Shown here one piece after another: positions 23,689 through 31,082 of a DNA stretch of 64,000 nucleotides. A program made the translations under genes and the position numbers. This stretch comes from Nocardioides limicola. Its GTDB lineage: Bacteria > Actinomycetota > Actinomycetes > Propionibacteriales > Nocardioidaceae. Numbering within the stretch: position 1 is the stretch's first letter; every line of letters begins with the position of its first letter. Where the stretch lies: positions 186,001 to 250,000 of the forward strand of contig NZ_JAERJA010000001.1 in NCBI RefSeq assembly GCF_016827675.1, written 5' to 3'. Below the pieces are notes generated by a model, which worked only from the letters and a program-made list of their open reading frames with translations, did not search any database and had not been told where the DNA came from.

Positions 23689-24629
23689 GTCAGCCCCTCT
23701 GGGTCGGCGTCGACGTCGGCGGCACCAAGGTGCTGGCCGGAGTGGTCGACGCGGACGGCCGGGTACGTCGTACCGCCCGACGGGCGACGCCGGGGCGCCG
23801 GGTCGACGTACGCCGTGTCGAGGACGCGATCGCCCAAGCGGTCGCCGAGGTCGCGGCCGGGGAGCCGCTGGCCGGTGTCGGCCTGGCCGCCGCCGGCTTC
23901 GTGGACGCCGACCGGGCCCGGGTCCGGTTCGCGCCGCACCTGCCCTGGCGCGGCGAGGACGTGCGCGCCCGGATGACGGACCGGCTCGGGGTCGAGGTGA
24001 AGCTGGAGAACGACGCCAACGCCGCGGCCTGGGCCGAGCACCGGTTCGGTGCCGGGCGCGGGGTCGATGACCTGCTGATGATCACCATGGGCACCGGGAT
24101 CGGCGGCGGCATCGTCAGTGACGGCCGGCTCACCCGGGGCCGCAACGGGATGGCTGGCGAGTTCGGCCACATGATGGTGGTGCCCGACGGGCAGCCCTGC
24201 GACTGTGGCGGTCGTGGGTGCTGGGAGCAGTACGCCAGCGGTGGGGCCCTGGTCCGGGCCGCGCAGCACCGATTCGGTCAGCAGCCGTCGCTGCTGGAGG
24301 ACCTGTGCCACGGAGATCCGGCGCTGATCAGCGGCCCGATGGTGACCGCCGCAGCCGAGGAGGGCGACCTGCTCGCTCGGGAGGCGTTCGCCGAGGTCGG
24401 ACGGTGGCTCGGCGTCGGTCTGGCGAACGTGGTCGCCGCTCTGGACCCGGCCTGTGTGGTGGTCGGTGGCGGAGTCTCGGCCGCCGGCAACCGGCTGCTG
24501 GACCCGGCCCGGACAGCCCTCGAGCACTCCCTGGTCGCCGCCGGCCATCGGGAACTGCCGCCCGTGGTAGCCGCCGCTCTCGGCCCCGAAGCCGGCCTGA
24601 TCGGCGCCGTCGACCTCGCCCGCCCCTGA
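23685..24629 (+). CDS. ROK-family sugar kinase (glucokinase-like) 2
   Basis: 314 residues, a tandem paralogue of the gene before it. It has GVDVGGTKVLAG, ENDANAAAWAEHRFG, TMGTGIGGGIV and CDCGGRGCWEQY. The two are clearly related but diverged along the whole length, so this is an old duplication and perhaps divided specificity (inference). GTG 23685 overlaps the previous stop. It is the last gene of the operon; the downstream region is repeat-rich. Confidence 0.88.
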   Translation: MSQPLWVGVDVGGTKVLAGVVDADGRVRRTARRATPGRRVDVRRVEDAIAQAVAEVAAGEPLAGVGLAAAGFVDADRARVRFAPHLPWRGEDVRARMTDRLGVEVKLENDANAAAWAEHRFGAGRGVDDLLMITMGTGIGGGIVSDGRLTRGRNGMAGEFGHMMVVPDGQPCDCGGRGCWEQYASGGALVRAAQHRFGQQPSLLEDLCHGDPALISGPMVTAAAEEGDLLAREAFAEVGRWLGVGLANVVAALDPACVVVGGGVSAAGNRLLDPARTALEHSLVAAGHRELPPVVAAALGPEAGLIGAVDLARP

Positions 24630-24631
24630 CG

Positions 24632-24697
24632 AAGTGGGGCTTGTGGCCCGCCGAGGTGGGGTTCGTGGCCGGCCGAGGTGGGGTTTGTGGCCGCCTG
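24632..24697 (+). repeat. three tandem 22-nt repeats
   Basis: Three units, 24632-24653, 24654-24675 and 24676-24697, of consensus RGTGGGGYTYGTGGCCGSC, with 2-4 differences between units. They lie directly after the ROK2 stop codon and before the palindromic repeat cluster. Confidence 0.8.
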
Positions 24698-24701
24698 GGG
24701 T

Positions 24702-24858
24702 GGTGATCTCGATACATCCGCTCGTTCCTCGCGGACACTCGATCACCGAGATACATCCGCTCGTTCCTCGCGGACACTCGATCACCGAAGGGGGCTCGTT
24801 CCTCGCGGACACTCGATCACCGAAGGGGGCTCGTTCCTCGCGGACACTCGATCACCGA
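24702..24858 (-). repeat. cluster of palindromic intergenic repeats (second subtype)
   Basis: Four copies in minus orientation: a full 47-nt unit (24702-24748), a 40-nt unit that lacks the outer right arm (24749-24788), and two identical 35-nt units (24789-24823, 24824-24858) that keep only the loop and left arm. The outer stem reads GGTGATC/GATCACC and the inner TCCGC/GCGGA, against GGTGGTC/GACCAC(C) and GCCGCC/GGCGG at 9.2 kb. It sits between convergent genes. Confidence 0.9.
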
Positions 24859-24867
24859 GGGGGGTGG

Positions 24868-25302
24868 TCAGACCTGGGCGCCGTTGTCCCAGTCGTCGGG
24901 ACGCCGAGGCATCCGCCAGACCAGGTAGCCGAACCCCCAGGCGAACCACGCCAGGACGACCAGCGCCAGCGGCTGGGGGAGTGAGAAGCGCAGCACCCCG
25001 AGCAGCAACAGCAGCGCAGGCATCCCGAGCAGCCCGATCCACGCGGTCAGCCGCACCGGCGGAGGCATCACCAGCGGGCCCGGATCCGGCGGCACGAACC
25101 GATCGGCCAGGAGCGGCTCATCCGGCTCATCCGGCTCCGGGGGCGCCTCGGCGTAGCCCGGGGCCACCAGTTCCTCGACGTCGGGCGGCGGTGGCGGGGG
25201 CGGAGCCGGCTCGGGCGGCGGGGAGCCGTCGTCGAGTGCCGCCCGCTCGCCGAAGTTCTCCACGATGGCGCGCCAGGCCTCGTCCTCGTCCGGCCGGTTC
25301 AC
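24868..25302 (-). CDS. small membrane protein with Pro-rich cytoplasmic N-terminus
   Basis: 144 residues. An acidic start (VNRPDEDEAWRAIVENFGER) leads into a Pro/Glu linker with a run of seven Pro, then two adjacent membrane helices (ACross LTAWIGLLGMPALLLLLGVL and ALVVLAWFAWGFGYLV). It resembles a conserved actinobacterial membrane protein of unknown role. The GTG at 25302 is supported by TACGCT exactly 6 nt upstream, which overlaps the end of the esterase gene. Confidence 0.7.
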   Translation of the reverse strand: MNRPDEDEAWRAIVENFGERAALDDGSPPPEPAPPPPPPPDVEELVAPGYAEAPPEPDEPDEPLLADRFVPPDPGPLVMPPPVRLTAWIGLLGMPALLLLLGVLRFSLPQPLALVVLAWFAWGFGYLVWRMPRRPDDWDNGAQV

Positions 25303-25306
25303 CTCT

Positions 25307-26077
25307 TCAGCGTAGTTCGGTGTTGGTGACCCGAGCCACGAACTCGACACTCTCGGCGAAGATCGTCTCGGCGTCGTTGTCCAGCGGCGCCACGTGGTAG
25401 CTGTTGCTGAGCAAGCGTTCGGTGACGTCGGTGGACGAGACGCGGCTGAGGATGATCCGAGCCGACGAAGGGTCGACGACGTGGTCCTCGGTGGAGCGCA
25501 GCAACAGCAGTGGCGCGGTGACCCGGGGCAGCGATCGTCGTACCTGAGGCCAGGTGGAGACCAGGCTGGACAGCGCCTTCAACGGGGTCCGGTCATAGCC
25601 GCCCTCGTCAACGCCGGGCTTCTTGATGTCATTGGCCAGACCCGGCATCGACGGCACCAGATGCTTGAGCACCGGCAGCGCCAGCAACTGCTTGTTGGTG
25701 CTGGCCACGGCCGGGTTGACCAGGATCAGGCCGGCCACATCCGCGGGGCGATCCGCGGCCAGCTGGATGGTCAACGTGCCACCCATCGACAAGCCGCCGA
25801 TCACCACCTGGTCGCACTCCCGGGTGAGCTTGTCCAGGGCACGGTTGACCGCGGCGTACCAGTCGGCCCAGCGGGTGGTGTTCATCTCCCGCCAGTCAGT
25901 GCCGTGGCCGGGCAGCCGCGGCAACTCCACGGCGAACCCCCGGGCGGCCAGCGACTCGGCCCACGGCCGGATCGAGGCCGGGGAGCCCGTGAAGCCATGG
26001 CTGAGCAGCACGCCGACCTTGCGGCCGCCGGTCGACTCGGGTCGGGCGGGTGCGGAGAACGGATGAGCAGTGGGCAT
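25307..26077 (-). CDS. alpha/beta hydrolase, monoacylglycerol lipase / carboxylesterase type
   Basis: 256 residues. Oxyanion region LLSHGFTGSP, nucleophile elbow GGLSMGGTL, catalytic Asp in RSTEDHVVD and His in NSYHVAPLDND complete the triad. It fits carboxylesterases (Est30/YvaK-like) that act on short or medium acyl esters. It is divergent from the acyltransferase gene with about 70 bp between. ATG 26077 is preferred; GTG 26086 is in frame. Confidence 0.88.
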   Translation of the reverse strand: MPTAHPFSAPARPESTGGRKVGVLLSHGFTGSPASIRPWAESLAARGFAVELPRLPGHGTDWREMNTTRWADWYAAVNRALDKLTRECDQVVIGGLSMGGTLTIQLAADRPADVAGLILVNPAVASTNKQLLALPVLKHLVPSMPGLANDIKKPGVDEGGYDRTPLKALSSLVSTWPQVRRSLPRVTAPLLLLRSTEDHVVDPSSARIILSRVSSTDVTERLLSNSYHVAPLDNDAETIFAESVEFVARVTNTELR

Positions 26078-26147
26078 GATCGGCACAGGGTTGATTCTGC
26101 ACTAGTGTTCGGTGCAGCACGCGAGCGGCGACAAGCGGAGGTCTGCA

Positions 26148-26861
26148 ATGTTCTATTGGTTCCTGAAATGGATTCTCCTCGGCCCGCCGCTGCGACTGAT
26201 CTTCCGCCCCCAAGCCCACGGTGTCGACCACGTGCCGACCGAGGGGCCGGCGATCCTGGCGTGCAACCACCTCTCCTACGCCGACTGGTTGTTCATGCCG
26301 CTGGTGCTGCCGCGCCGGGTGAGCTTCGTGGCCAAGGCCGAGTACTTCACCGGCACCGGGGTCAAGGGGTGGCTGCAGAAGAACTTCTTCACCGGCACCG
26401 GGAACATCCCGATCGACCGATCCGGTGCCAGCGCCGCCGAGGGAGCCCTCACCAGCGCCAAGAAGGTGCTGGGCAGCGGTGGCATCTTCGGCATCTTCCC
26501 CGAGGGCACCCGGTCACACGACGGGAAGCTCTACCGCGGCCGGACCGGCGTCGCGCGGCTGGCCCTGGAGACCGGCGTACCGGTGATTCCGGTGGCCGTC
26601 GTGGGCACTGACGTGGTGGCCCCGCCGGGCAAGAAGTTCGGCCGGTTCACCCGCCCGGTGGTGCGCTTCGGTGAGCCGCTGGACTTCTCCCGCTACGAAG
26701 GGATGTCCGACGACCGCTACATCCTGCGGTCGATCACCGACGAGATCATGTACGCGATCATGGAGCTCTCCAAGCAGGAGTACGTCGACATGTACGCGCC
26801 GCAGGCCAAGGAACTGTCCAAGCAGGCCGAGCAGGAGCAGCGCCGCAAGAAGGCCTCCTGA
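26148..26861 (+). CDS. 1-acyl-glycerol-3-phosphate acyltransferase (PlsC family)
   Basis: 237 residues. Acyltransferase motif I NHLSYADW (NHx4D), motif III FPEGTRS, and motif II GTGNIPIDRSG are present, with a hydrophobic N-terminus (FYWFLKWILLGPPLRL). It adds the second acyl chain to lysophosphatidate at the membrane. ATG 26148 has CGGAGG about 6 nt upstream. The MacS-type kinase follows after 3 nt. The homologue in mycobacteria (Rv2182c) lies beside the same ArsA/DUF5304 genes. Confidence 0.9.
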   Translation: MFYWFLKWILLGPPLRLIFRPQAHGVDHVPTEGPAILACNHLSYADWLFMPLVLPRRVSFVAKAEYFTGTGVKGWLQKNFFTGTGNIPIDRSGASAAEGALTSAKKVLGSGGIFGIFPEGTRSHDGKLYRGRTGVARLALETGVPVIPVAVVGTDVVAPPGKKFGRFTRPVVRFGEPLDFSRYEGMSDDRYILRSITDEIMYAIMELSKQEYVDMYAPQAKELSKQAEQEQRRKKAS

Positions 26862-26864
26862 GCG

Positions 26865-28040
26865 GTGACCCTCCGCGAGCAGCCCTGGCAGCATCCGGCG
26901 GCACTGGCTGTCACGGATCGGATGTTCTCGGTCTGGGCGGCGTTGCGGGTGCTGGTGCTGCTCAACATGCTGGCCGTCAACCTGTACCGCCGCGACGAGG
27001 TCGTCCACACGGGTTGGTGGGCCAGCATTCTGGTGGTGCTGATCGGGTGGAGCATCTTCACCCTCTGGGCCTATCGGGCGCGCCGGCGCGGCCTCGGGGG
27101 GCTGCTGGTGATCGACCTGACCCTGGCCACCGCCGCACTGCTCTCGTCGGCCTGGGTGAAGGCGGACCCGGACACGGCGACCGTGCCCGGATTCTGGGTG
27201 ATGTCGGTGGTGCTCGCCTGGGCGATCCACTGGCGCTGGCGCGGAGGGCTGCTCGCGGCGGCCGTCATCTCTGCCACCGACTTCGTGATCCGCACCGAGT
27301 TCACCGCGACCAACTACGGTTACACCTTCCTGCTGATGATCGGCGGGCCGTTGGTGGGACTGATGTGTCAGTCACTACAGCAGATGGCGGTGCAGCGCGA
27401 CGCCGCCGAACGGGCCGCCGCCGCAGCCCAGGAGCGGCAACGACTGGCTCGCACGGTGCACGACGGGGTGCTGCAGGTGCTGGCGCTGGTGCAACGCCGG
27501 GGGGCCGAGTTCGCCGAGCAGTTGCCCCAGACCTCGGGCGCCCAGGCCCAGGAGTTGGCTCGGCTGGCCGGGGAGCAGGAACAGGCGCTGAGATCCTTGG
27601 TGCACCAGTGGGCGGCGCCGCCCGCCGACCCGGCGTACACCCATGTCAGCGACCTGGCGGCAGCAGTGACCGGCCTTGCCCGCCGCCACCCGGGCCTGCA
27701 GGTGGAGGTGGCTACCCCCGGGGTCGCGGTCGAACTGCCGAGCGGGCTCGTCGACGAGCTGGTCGCCGCGGCAGGGGAGTGCCTCGCCAACATCAGCCGG
27801 CATGTCGGCCCGGACGCCCGGGCATGGGTGCTGCTGGAGGATCTGGGAGACCAAGTGGTGGTCTCGGTGCGAGACGAGGGGCCCGGCATCCCCGAGGGCC
27901 GGCTGGCTGCCGCGGAGGCCTCGGGCCGCCTGGGGGTCAGTCAGTCGATCCGGGCGCGGCTGGATGACCTCGGTGGCCACGCGCTGATGCATACCGGGCC
28001 CGAAGGCACCGAGTGGGAGCTCACCGCGCCGCGGGAGTGA
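26865..28040 (+). CDS. macS: MacS-family sensor histidine kinase (DUF5931)
   Basis: 391 residues. Five or so membrane helices in the first ~170 residues form the DUF5931 sensor region (FSVWAALRVLVLLNMLAVNL). The transmitter has ERQRLARTVHDGVLQV with the phospho-His and an ATPase domain (AGECLANISRH, DEGPGIPEG). In related actinobacteria MacS is followed by its LuxR-type regulator MacR; here a tRNA gene follows instead. The gene lies 3 nt after plsC, so it is expressed with it. Confidence 0.85.
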   Translation: MTLREQPWQHPAALAVTDRMFSVWAALRVLVLLNMLAVNLYRRDEVVHTGWWASILVVLIGWSIFTLWAYRARRRGLGGLLVIDLTLATAALLSSAWVKADPDTATVPGFWVMSVVLAWAIHWRWRGGLLAAAVISATDFVIRTEFTATNYGYTFLLMIGGPLVGLMCQSLQQMAVQRDAAERAAAAAQERQRLARTVHDGVLQVLALVQRRGAEFAEQLPQTSGAQAQELARLAGEQEQALRSLVHQWAAPPADPAYTHVSDLAAAVTGLARRHPGLQVEVATPGVAVELPSGLVDELVAAAGECLANISRHVGPDARAWVLLEDLGDQVVVSVRDEGPGIPEGRLAAAEASGRLGVSQSIRARLDDLGGHALMHTGPEGTEWELTAPRE

Positions 28041-28132
28041 CCCGATGGGGAGCGACCCTGATCAGCAGTGCCCCCTGGCCTCGGGCGGTCGGGGCATCGG
28101 TAGCGTTAGGCCCCAGGTCGCCAGATCTGCCA

Positions 28133-28209
28133 GGGGCGGTAGCTCAGTCGGTTAGAGCAGAGGACTCATAATCCTTGGGTCGTGGGTTCGAGCCCCACCC
28201 GCCCCACCA
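28133..28209 (+). tRNA. tRNA with CAU anticodon (Met or Ile2)
   Basis: 77 nt including an encoded CCA. Acceptor GGGGCGG pairs with CCGCCCC; D-arm GCTC/GAGC; anticodon loop CTCATAA gives CAU; T-arm GTGGG/CCCAC with TTCGAGC. Elongator Met and lysidine-modified Ile2 share this loop; elongator Met is the more likely reading. Confidence 0.93.
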
Positions 28210-28231
28210 CGGGTCGAAGGCCGCGCACGAC

Positions 28232-29689
28232 TCACTGGTGGCCGGCGATGACGAGTCGGCCGTTGCGCAACTCCAGGTCCAGGTGCACCTGCTCGGCGAA
28301 GGTGCTGCCGTCGTCCCGGACGTACTCGATCCGGTAGGCGACCCGCATCGCCTCCGCGTCCGGACGAACGTCGCTGACCGAGGCGCTGAGGAACTGTGAC
28401 CACCACCCCCGATAGCCGGTGAAGCCACCGGAGTCGCTCTGGTACTCCGGAGTCAGCATCCGATAGCCCTCGCGGGTGTTGTGCACGGCCGCATCGACGT
28501 AGGCCCGGATGAACTCCACGATGTCGTCGTCGGTGACGTCCTCCAGTGCGGGATCGGGGGTGACGACCGGGGCCGCGTCCTGGCCGGTCGAGATGGCGAT
28601 CTCCTCGGCAATCCGCCGTGGCGCATTGGCCGGATCCCCGGTCACCCACCACCAGCCGACCAGCACCACCAGCAGCACCGACAGCAGCGCCGCGGCGGCC
28701 AGGGTCGGAGTGACCACGATCAGCGGCTCCTCCCACTCCTCGTCCTCGTCCTCGACCTCCTGATCGGTGAGGACCTCAGCAGTCACCGGCGCGGACTGCT
28801 CCGGCGCGTCGATGACCAGGGTCGCACCGGTGACGGCTGGCGATGCGAGCCGCCGGGTCGGTTCGGCAGCAGCGTGGGTCGGGCTGTCGGTGGACCGGCT
28901 CGGTGGACCCATCGTGCCCAGCGAAGCCAGGTAGTTGCGCACGTCCTGCGCGGTCCACCGTTGTGCGGGGTCGGTGGTCAGGGTGTGCTCGATCGCCCGG
29001 GCCACCCACCCGGATTCGGGCAGTCGGGGTGGGGGCGAGTGCACCACCTGGTGCATGGTGGCGGTGACCTCGCCAGCGTCGAACGGGGCACGCCCGCTGA
29101 CGGCATGGAAGAGGGTGGCACCCAGCGACCACACATCGCTGGCCGGTTCGGCGCGATGCCCGGAAGCGACCTCGGGAGCCAGGTACGCCGGGGAGCCGGT
29201 GACCAGGCCGGTCCGGGTCGCCGACTGGTCGGCCAGGCTCCGGGAGATGCCGAAGTCGCCGAGCTTGGCGTGCCCGTCGCTGGTCACGAAGACGTTGCCC
29301 GGCTTGACGTCCCGGTGCACGATGCCGGCCCGGTGAGCCGCCGCCAGCCCACCGGCGACCTGACCGATCAGGCCCGCCGCCACGTCCGGGCTCAAGGGGC
29401 CGTCACGCCGCACGATCTGAGCGAGGCTGGCCCCGTCGACGTACTCCATCACCAGCCACAGCTCGTCACCCTCGGCGACCAGGTCGAAGACGGCGACCAC
29501 GCCCGGGTGGCTCAGTGAGGCCGCGAGCTGGGCTTCGCGTCGGGCGCGTTCCCGGGTGCCTTCGTCGGCCTCGGCGACGATGCGCTTCACTGCGACCTGG
29601 CGTTCCAACAACGTGTCGGTGGCCAGCCACACCGAGCCCATGCCGCCGTTGCTGAGTCGTCCCACCAGTGAGTACCTGCCGGAGCTCAC
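28232..29689 (-). CDS. membrane Ser/Thr protein kinase (PknB-type catalytic domain)
   Basis: 485 residues. Kinase domain 1-265: Gly loop LSNGGMGSVW, ATP Lys35, catalytic IVHRDVKPGN, GDFGIS and SPAYLAPE. A Ser/Thr/Glu-rich juxtamembrane part leads to one helix (LAAAALLSVLLVVLVGWWWV). The extracellular ~120 residues (FIRAYVDAAVHNTREGYRML ...) look NTF2-like and not PASTA, so the signal is unlikely to be muropeptide binding by PASTA repeats. GTG 29689 begins the conserved sequence. It is divergent from tyrS. Confidence 0.9.
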   Translation of the reverse strand: MSSGRYSLVGRLSNGGMGSVWLATDTLLERQVAVKRIVAEADEGTRERARREAQLAASLSHPGVVAVFDLVAEGDELWLVMEYVDGASLAQIVRRDGPLSPDVAAGLIGQVAGGLAAAHRAGIVHRDVKPGNVFVTSDGHAKLGDFGISRSLADQSATRTGLVTGSPAYLAPEVASGHRAEPASDVWSLGATLFHAVSGRAPFDAGEVTATMHQVVHSPPPRLPESGWVARAIEHTLTTDPAQRWTAQDVRNYLASLGTMGPPSRSTDSPTHAAAEPTRRLASPAVTGATLVIDAPEQSAPVTAEVLTDQEVEDEDEEWEEPLIVVTPTLAAAALLSVLLVVLVGWWWVTGDPANAPRRIAEEIAISTGQDAAPVVTPDPALEDVTDDDIVEFIRAYVDAAVHNTREGYRMLTPEYQSDSGGFTGYRGWWSQFLSASVSDVRPDAEAMRVAYRIEYVRDDGSTFAEQVHLDLELRNGRLVIAGHQ

Positions 29690-29770
29690 GGACCTGTGTC
29701 ACCTCGATCTCTCTAGCTTCGTACCGTCAACGAGCGAGATCCCCTGTCGTGACAGACTGGCCCGAGAAGG

Positions 29771-29799
29771 AGCCTGCGGCAACCGATGGCCCGCAGGCT
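29771..29799 (+). promoter_or_regulatory. leader hairpin before tyrS
   Basis: AGCCTGCGG (29771-29779) pairs perfectly with CCGCAGGCT (29791-29799), ending 9 nt before the AAAGGA site of tyrS. It lacks a U-tract, so it is more likely a translational or stability element than an attenuator. Confidence 0.4.
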
Positions 29800-29822
29800 G
29801 AGCAGTGAAAGGACTCCCGGCG

Positions 29823-31082
29823 TTGTCCGCACCCCACATCCTCGACGAGCTCGAATGGCGAGGTCTGATCGCCCACTCGACCGACCGTGACGCACTCCGT
29901 GCGGCACTCTCCGAGGGCACGGTGCGGTTCTATGTCGGGTTCGACCCGACCGCCCCGAGCCTGCACATGGGTCACCTGGTGCAGGTGTTGACCGCGAAGC
30001 GCCTGCAACTGGCGGGACACAAGCCCTACGCCCTCGTCGGTGGCGCCACCGGCATGATCGGCGACCCGAAGGAGTCGGGGGAGCGCACCTTGAACTCCCT
30101 GGACACCGTGAAGGACTGGGTCGAGCGGGTCCGCGGCCAGATCGAGCCGTTCCTGTCCTTCGATGGCGACTCCGGCGCGGTGATGGTCAACAACTACGAC
30201 TGGACGGCGAGCCTGTCCACGATCGACTTCCTGCGGGACATCGGCAAGCACTTCCCGGTGAACCGGATGCTGGCCCGGGATGTGGTGCGCAGCCGACTCG
30301 AGGAAGGCATCAGCTACACCGAGTTCAGCTACGTGCTGTTGCAGTCGTTGGACTTCTTGAACCTCTACCGTGAGTACGGCGTCACCCTGCAGTTCGGTGG
30401 CTCGGATCAGTGGGGCAACCTGACCGCCGGCGCGGAACTGATCCGCCGTGCGGACGGAGGCAGGGCGCACGCCTTCGCCACCCCGCTGCTGACGAAGGCC
30501 GACGGGACGAAGTACGGCAAGACCGAGGGCGGCGCGCTCTGGCTGGACCCGGAGATGATGTCGCCGTGGGACTTCTACCAGTTCTGGCTCAACGTCGAGG
30601 ACGAGAAGGTCGGCGAGCTGCTGCGGGTGTTCACCTTCCTGGATCGTGCGGAGATCGAGGCGCTGGAGAAGCAGACGGCCGAGGCGCCGCACCTGCGGGC
30701 CGGGCAGAAGGTGCTCGCCCAGCAGGTGACCACCCTCGTGCACGGAGCGGAGCAGACCGCCCAGATCCAGGAGGCGGCCGCGGCCCTGTTCGGGGGCGGT
30801 GACCTGCGGTCCCTCGACGTGGACACGCTGTCGGCCGCGCTGACCGCCGCCGGTGCCACCCGGGTCGATACGCCGGGCACGGTGGTGGACCTGTTGGTCG
30901 CCGCCGGTCTGGTCAAGAGCAAGGGTGAGGCACGCCGAGCCGTGGCCGACGGTGGTGCCTACGTGAACAACGAGCGGATCAGCGATCCCGACCGCGTGCC
31001 GACCGGTGAGGACCTCATCGGCGGCCGATGGCTGGTGCTGCGGCGCGGCAAGAAGAGCCTGGCCGGCGTCGAGGTGGGCTGA
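29823..31082 (+). CDS. tyrS: tyrosyl-tRNA synthetase
   Basis: 419 residues. Class I signature PSLHMGHLV (HIGH-type), Tyr-binding NNYDWT and GGSDQWGN, KYGKTEGG (KMSKS-type), and a C-terminal S4 RNA-binding domain (LVKSKGEARRAVADGGAYVN). It charges tRNA-Tyr. TTG 29823 is chosen because AAAGGA lies 9 nt upstream and the next residues match the family N-terminus; a GTG at 29805 is possible. The hydroxy-acid oxidase starts within its stop codon. Confidence 0.95.
   Translation: MSAPHILDELEWRGLIAHSTDRDALRAALSEGTVRFYVGFDPTAPSLHMGHLVQVLTAKRLQLAGHKPYALVGGATGMIGDPKESGERTLNSLDTVKDWVERVRGQIEPFLSFDGDSGAVMVNNYDWTASLSTIDFLRDIGKHFPVNRMLARDVVRSRLEEGISYTEFSYVLLQSLDFLNLYREYGVTLQFGGSDQWGNLTAGAELIRRADGGRAHAFATPLLTKADGTKYGKTEGGALWLDPEMMSPWDFYQFWLNVEDEKVGELLRVFTFLDRAEIEALEKQTAEAPHLRAGQKVLAQQVTTLVHGAEQTAQIQEAAAALFGGGDLRSLDVDTLSAALTAAGATRVDTPGTVVDLLVAAGLVKSKGEARRAVADGGAYVNNERISDPDRVPTGEDLIGGRWLVLRRGKKSLAGVEVG

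Noticed and set aside
28133..28232. Integration site at the CAU tRNA
   Set aside because: No duplicated tRNA 3' end or integrase is seen in the flanking genes.
29700..29822. T-box leader of tyrS
   Set aside because: No T-box core, specifier loop or U-tract terminator is visible; only a 9-bp hairpin is present.
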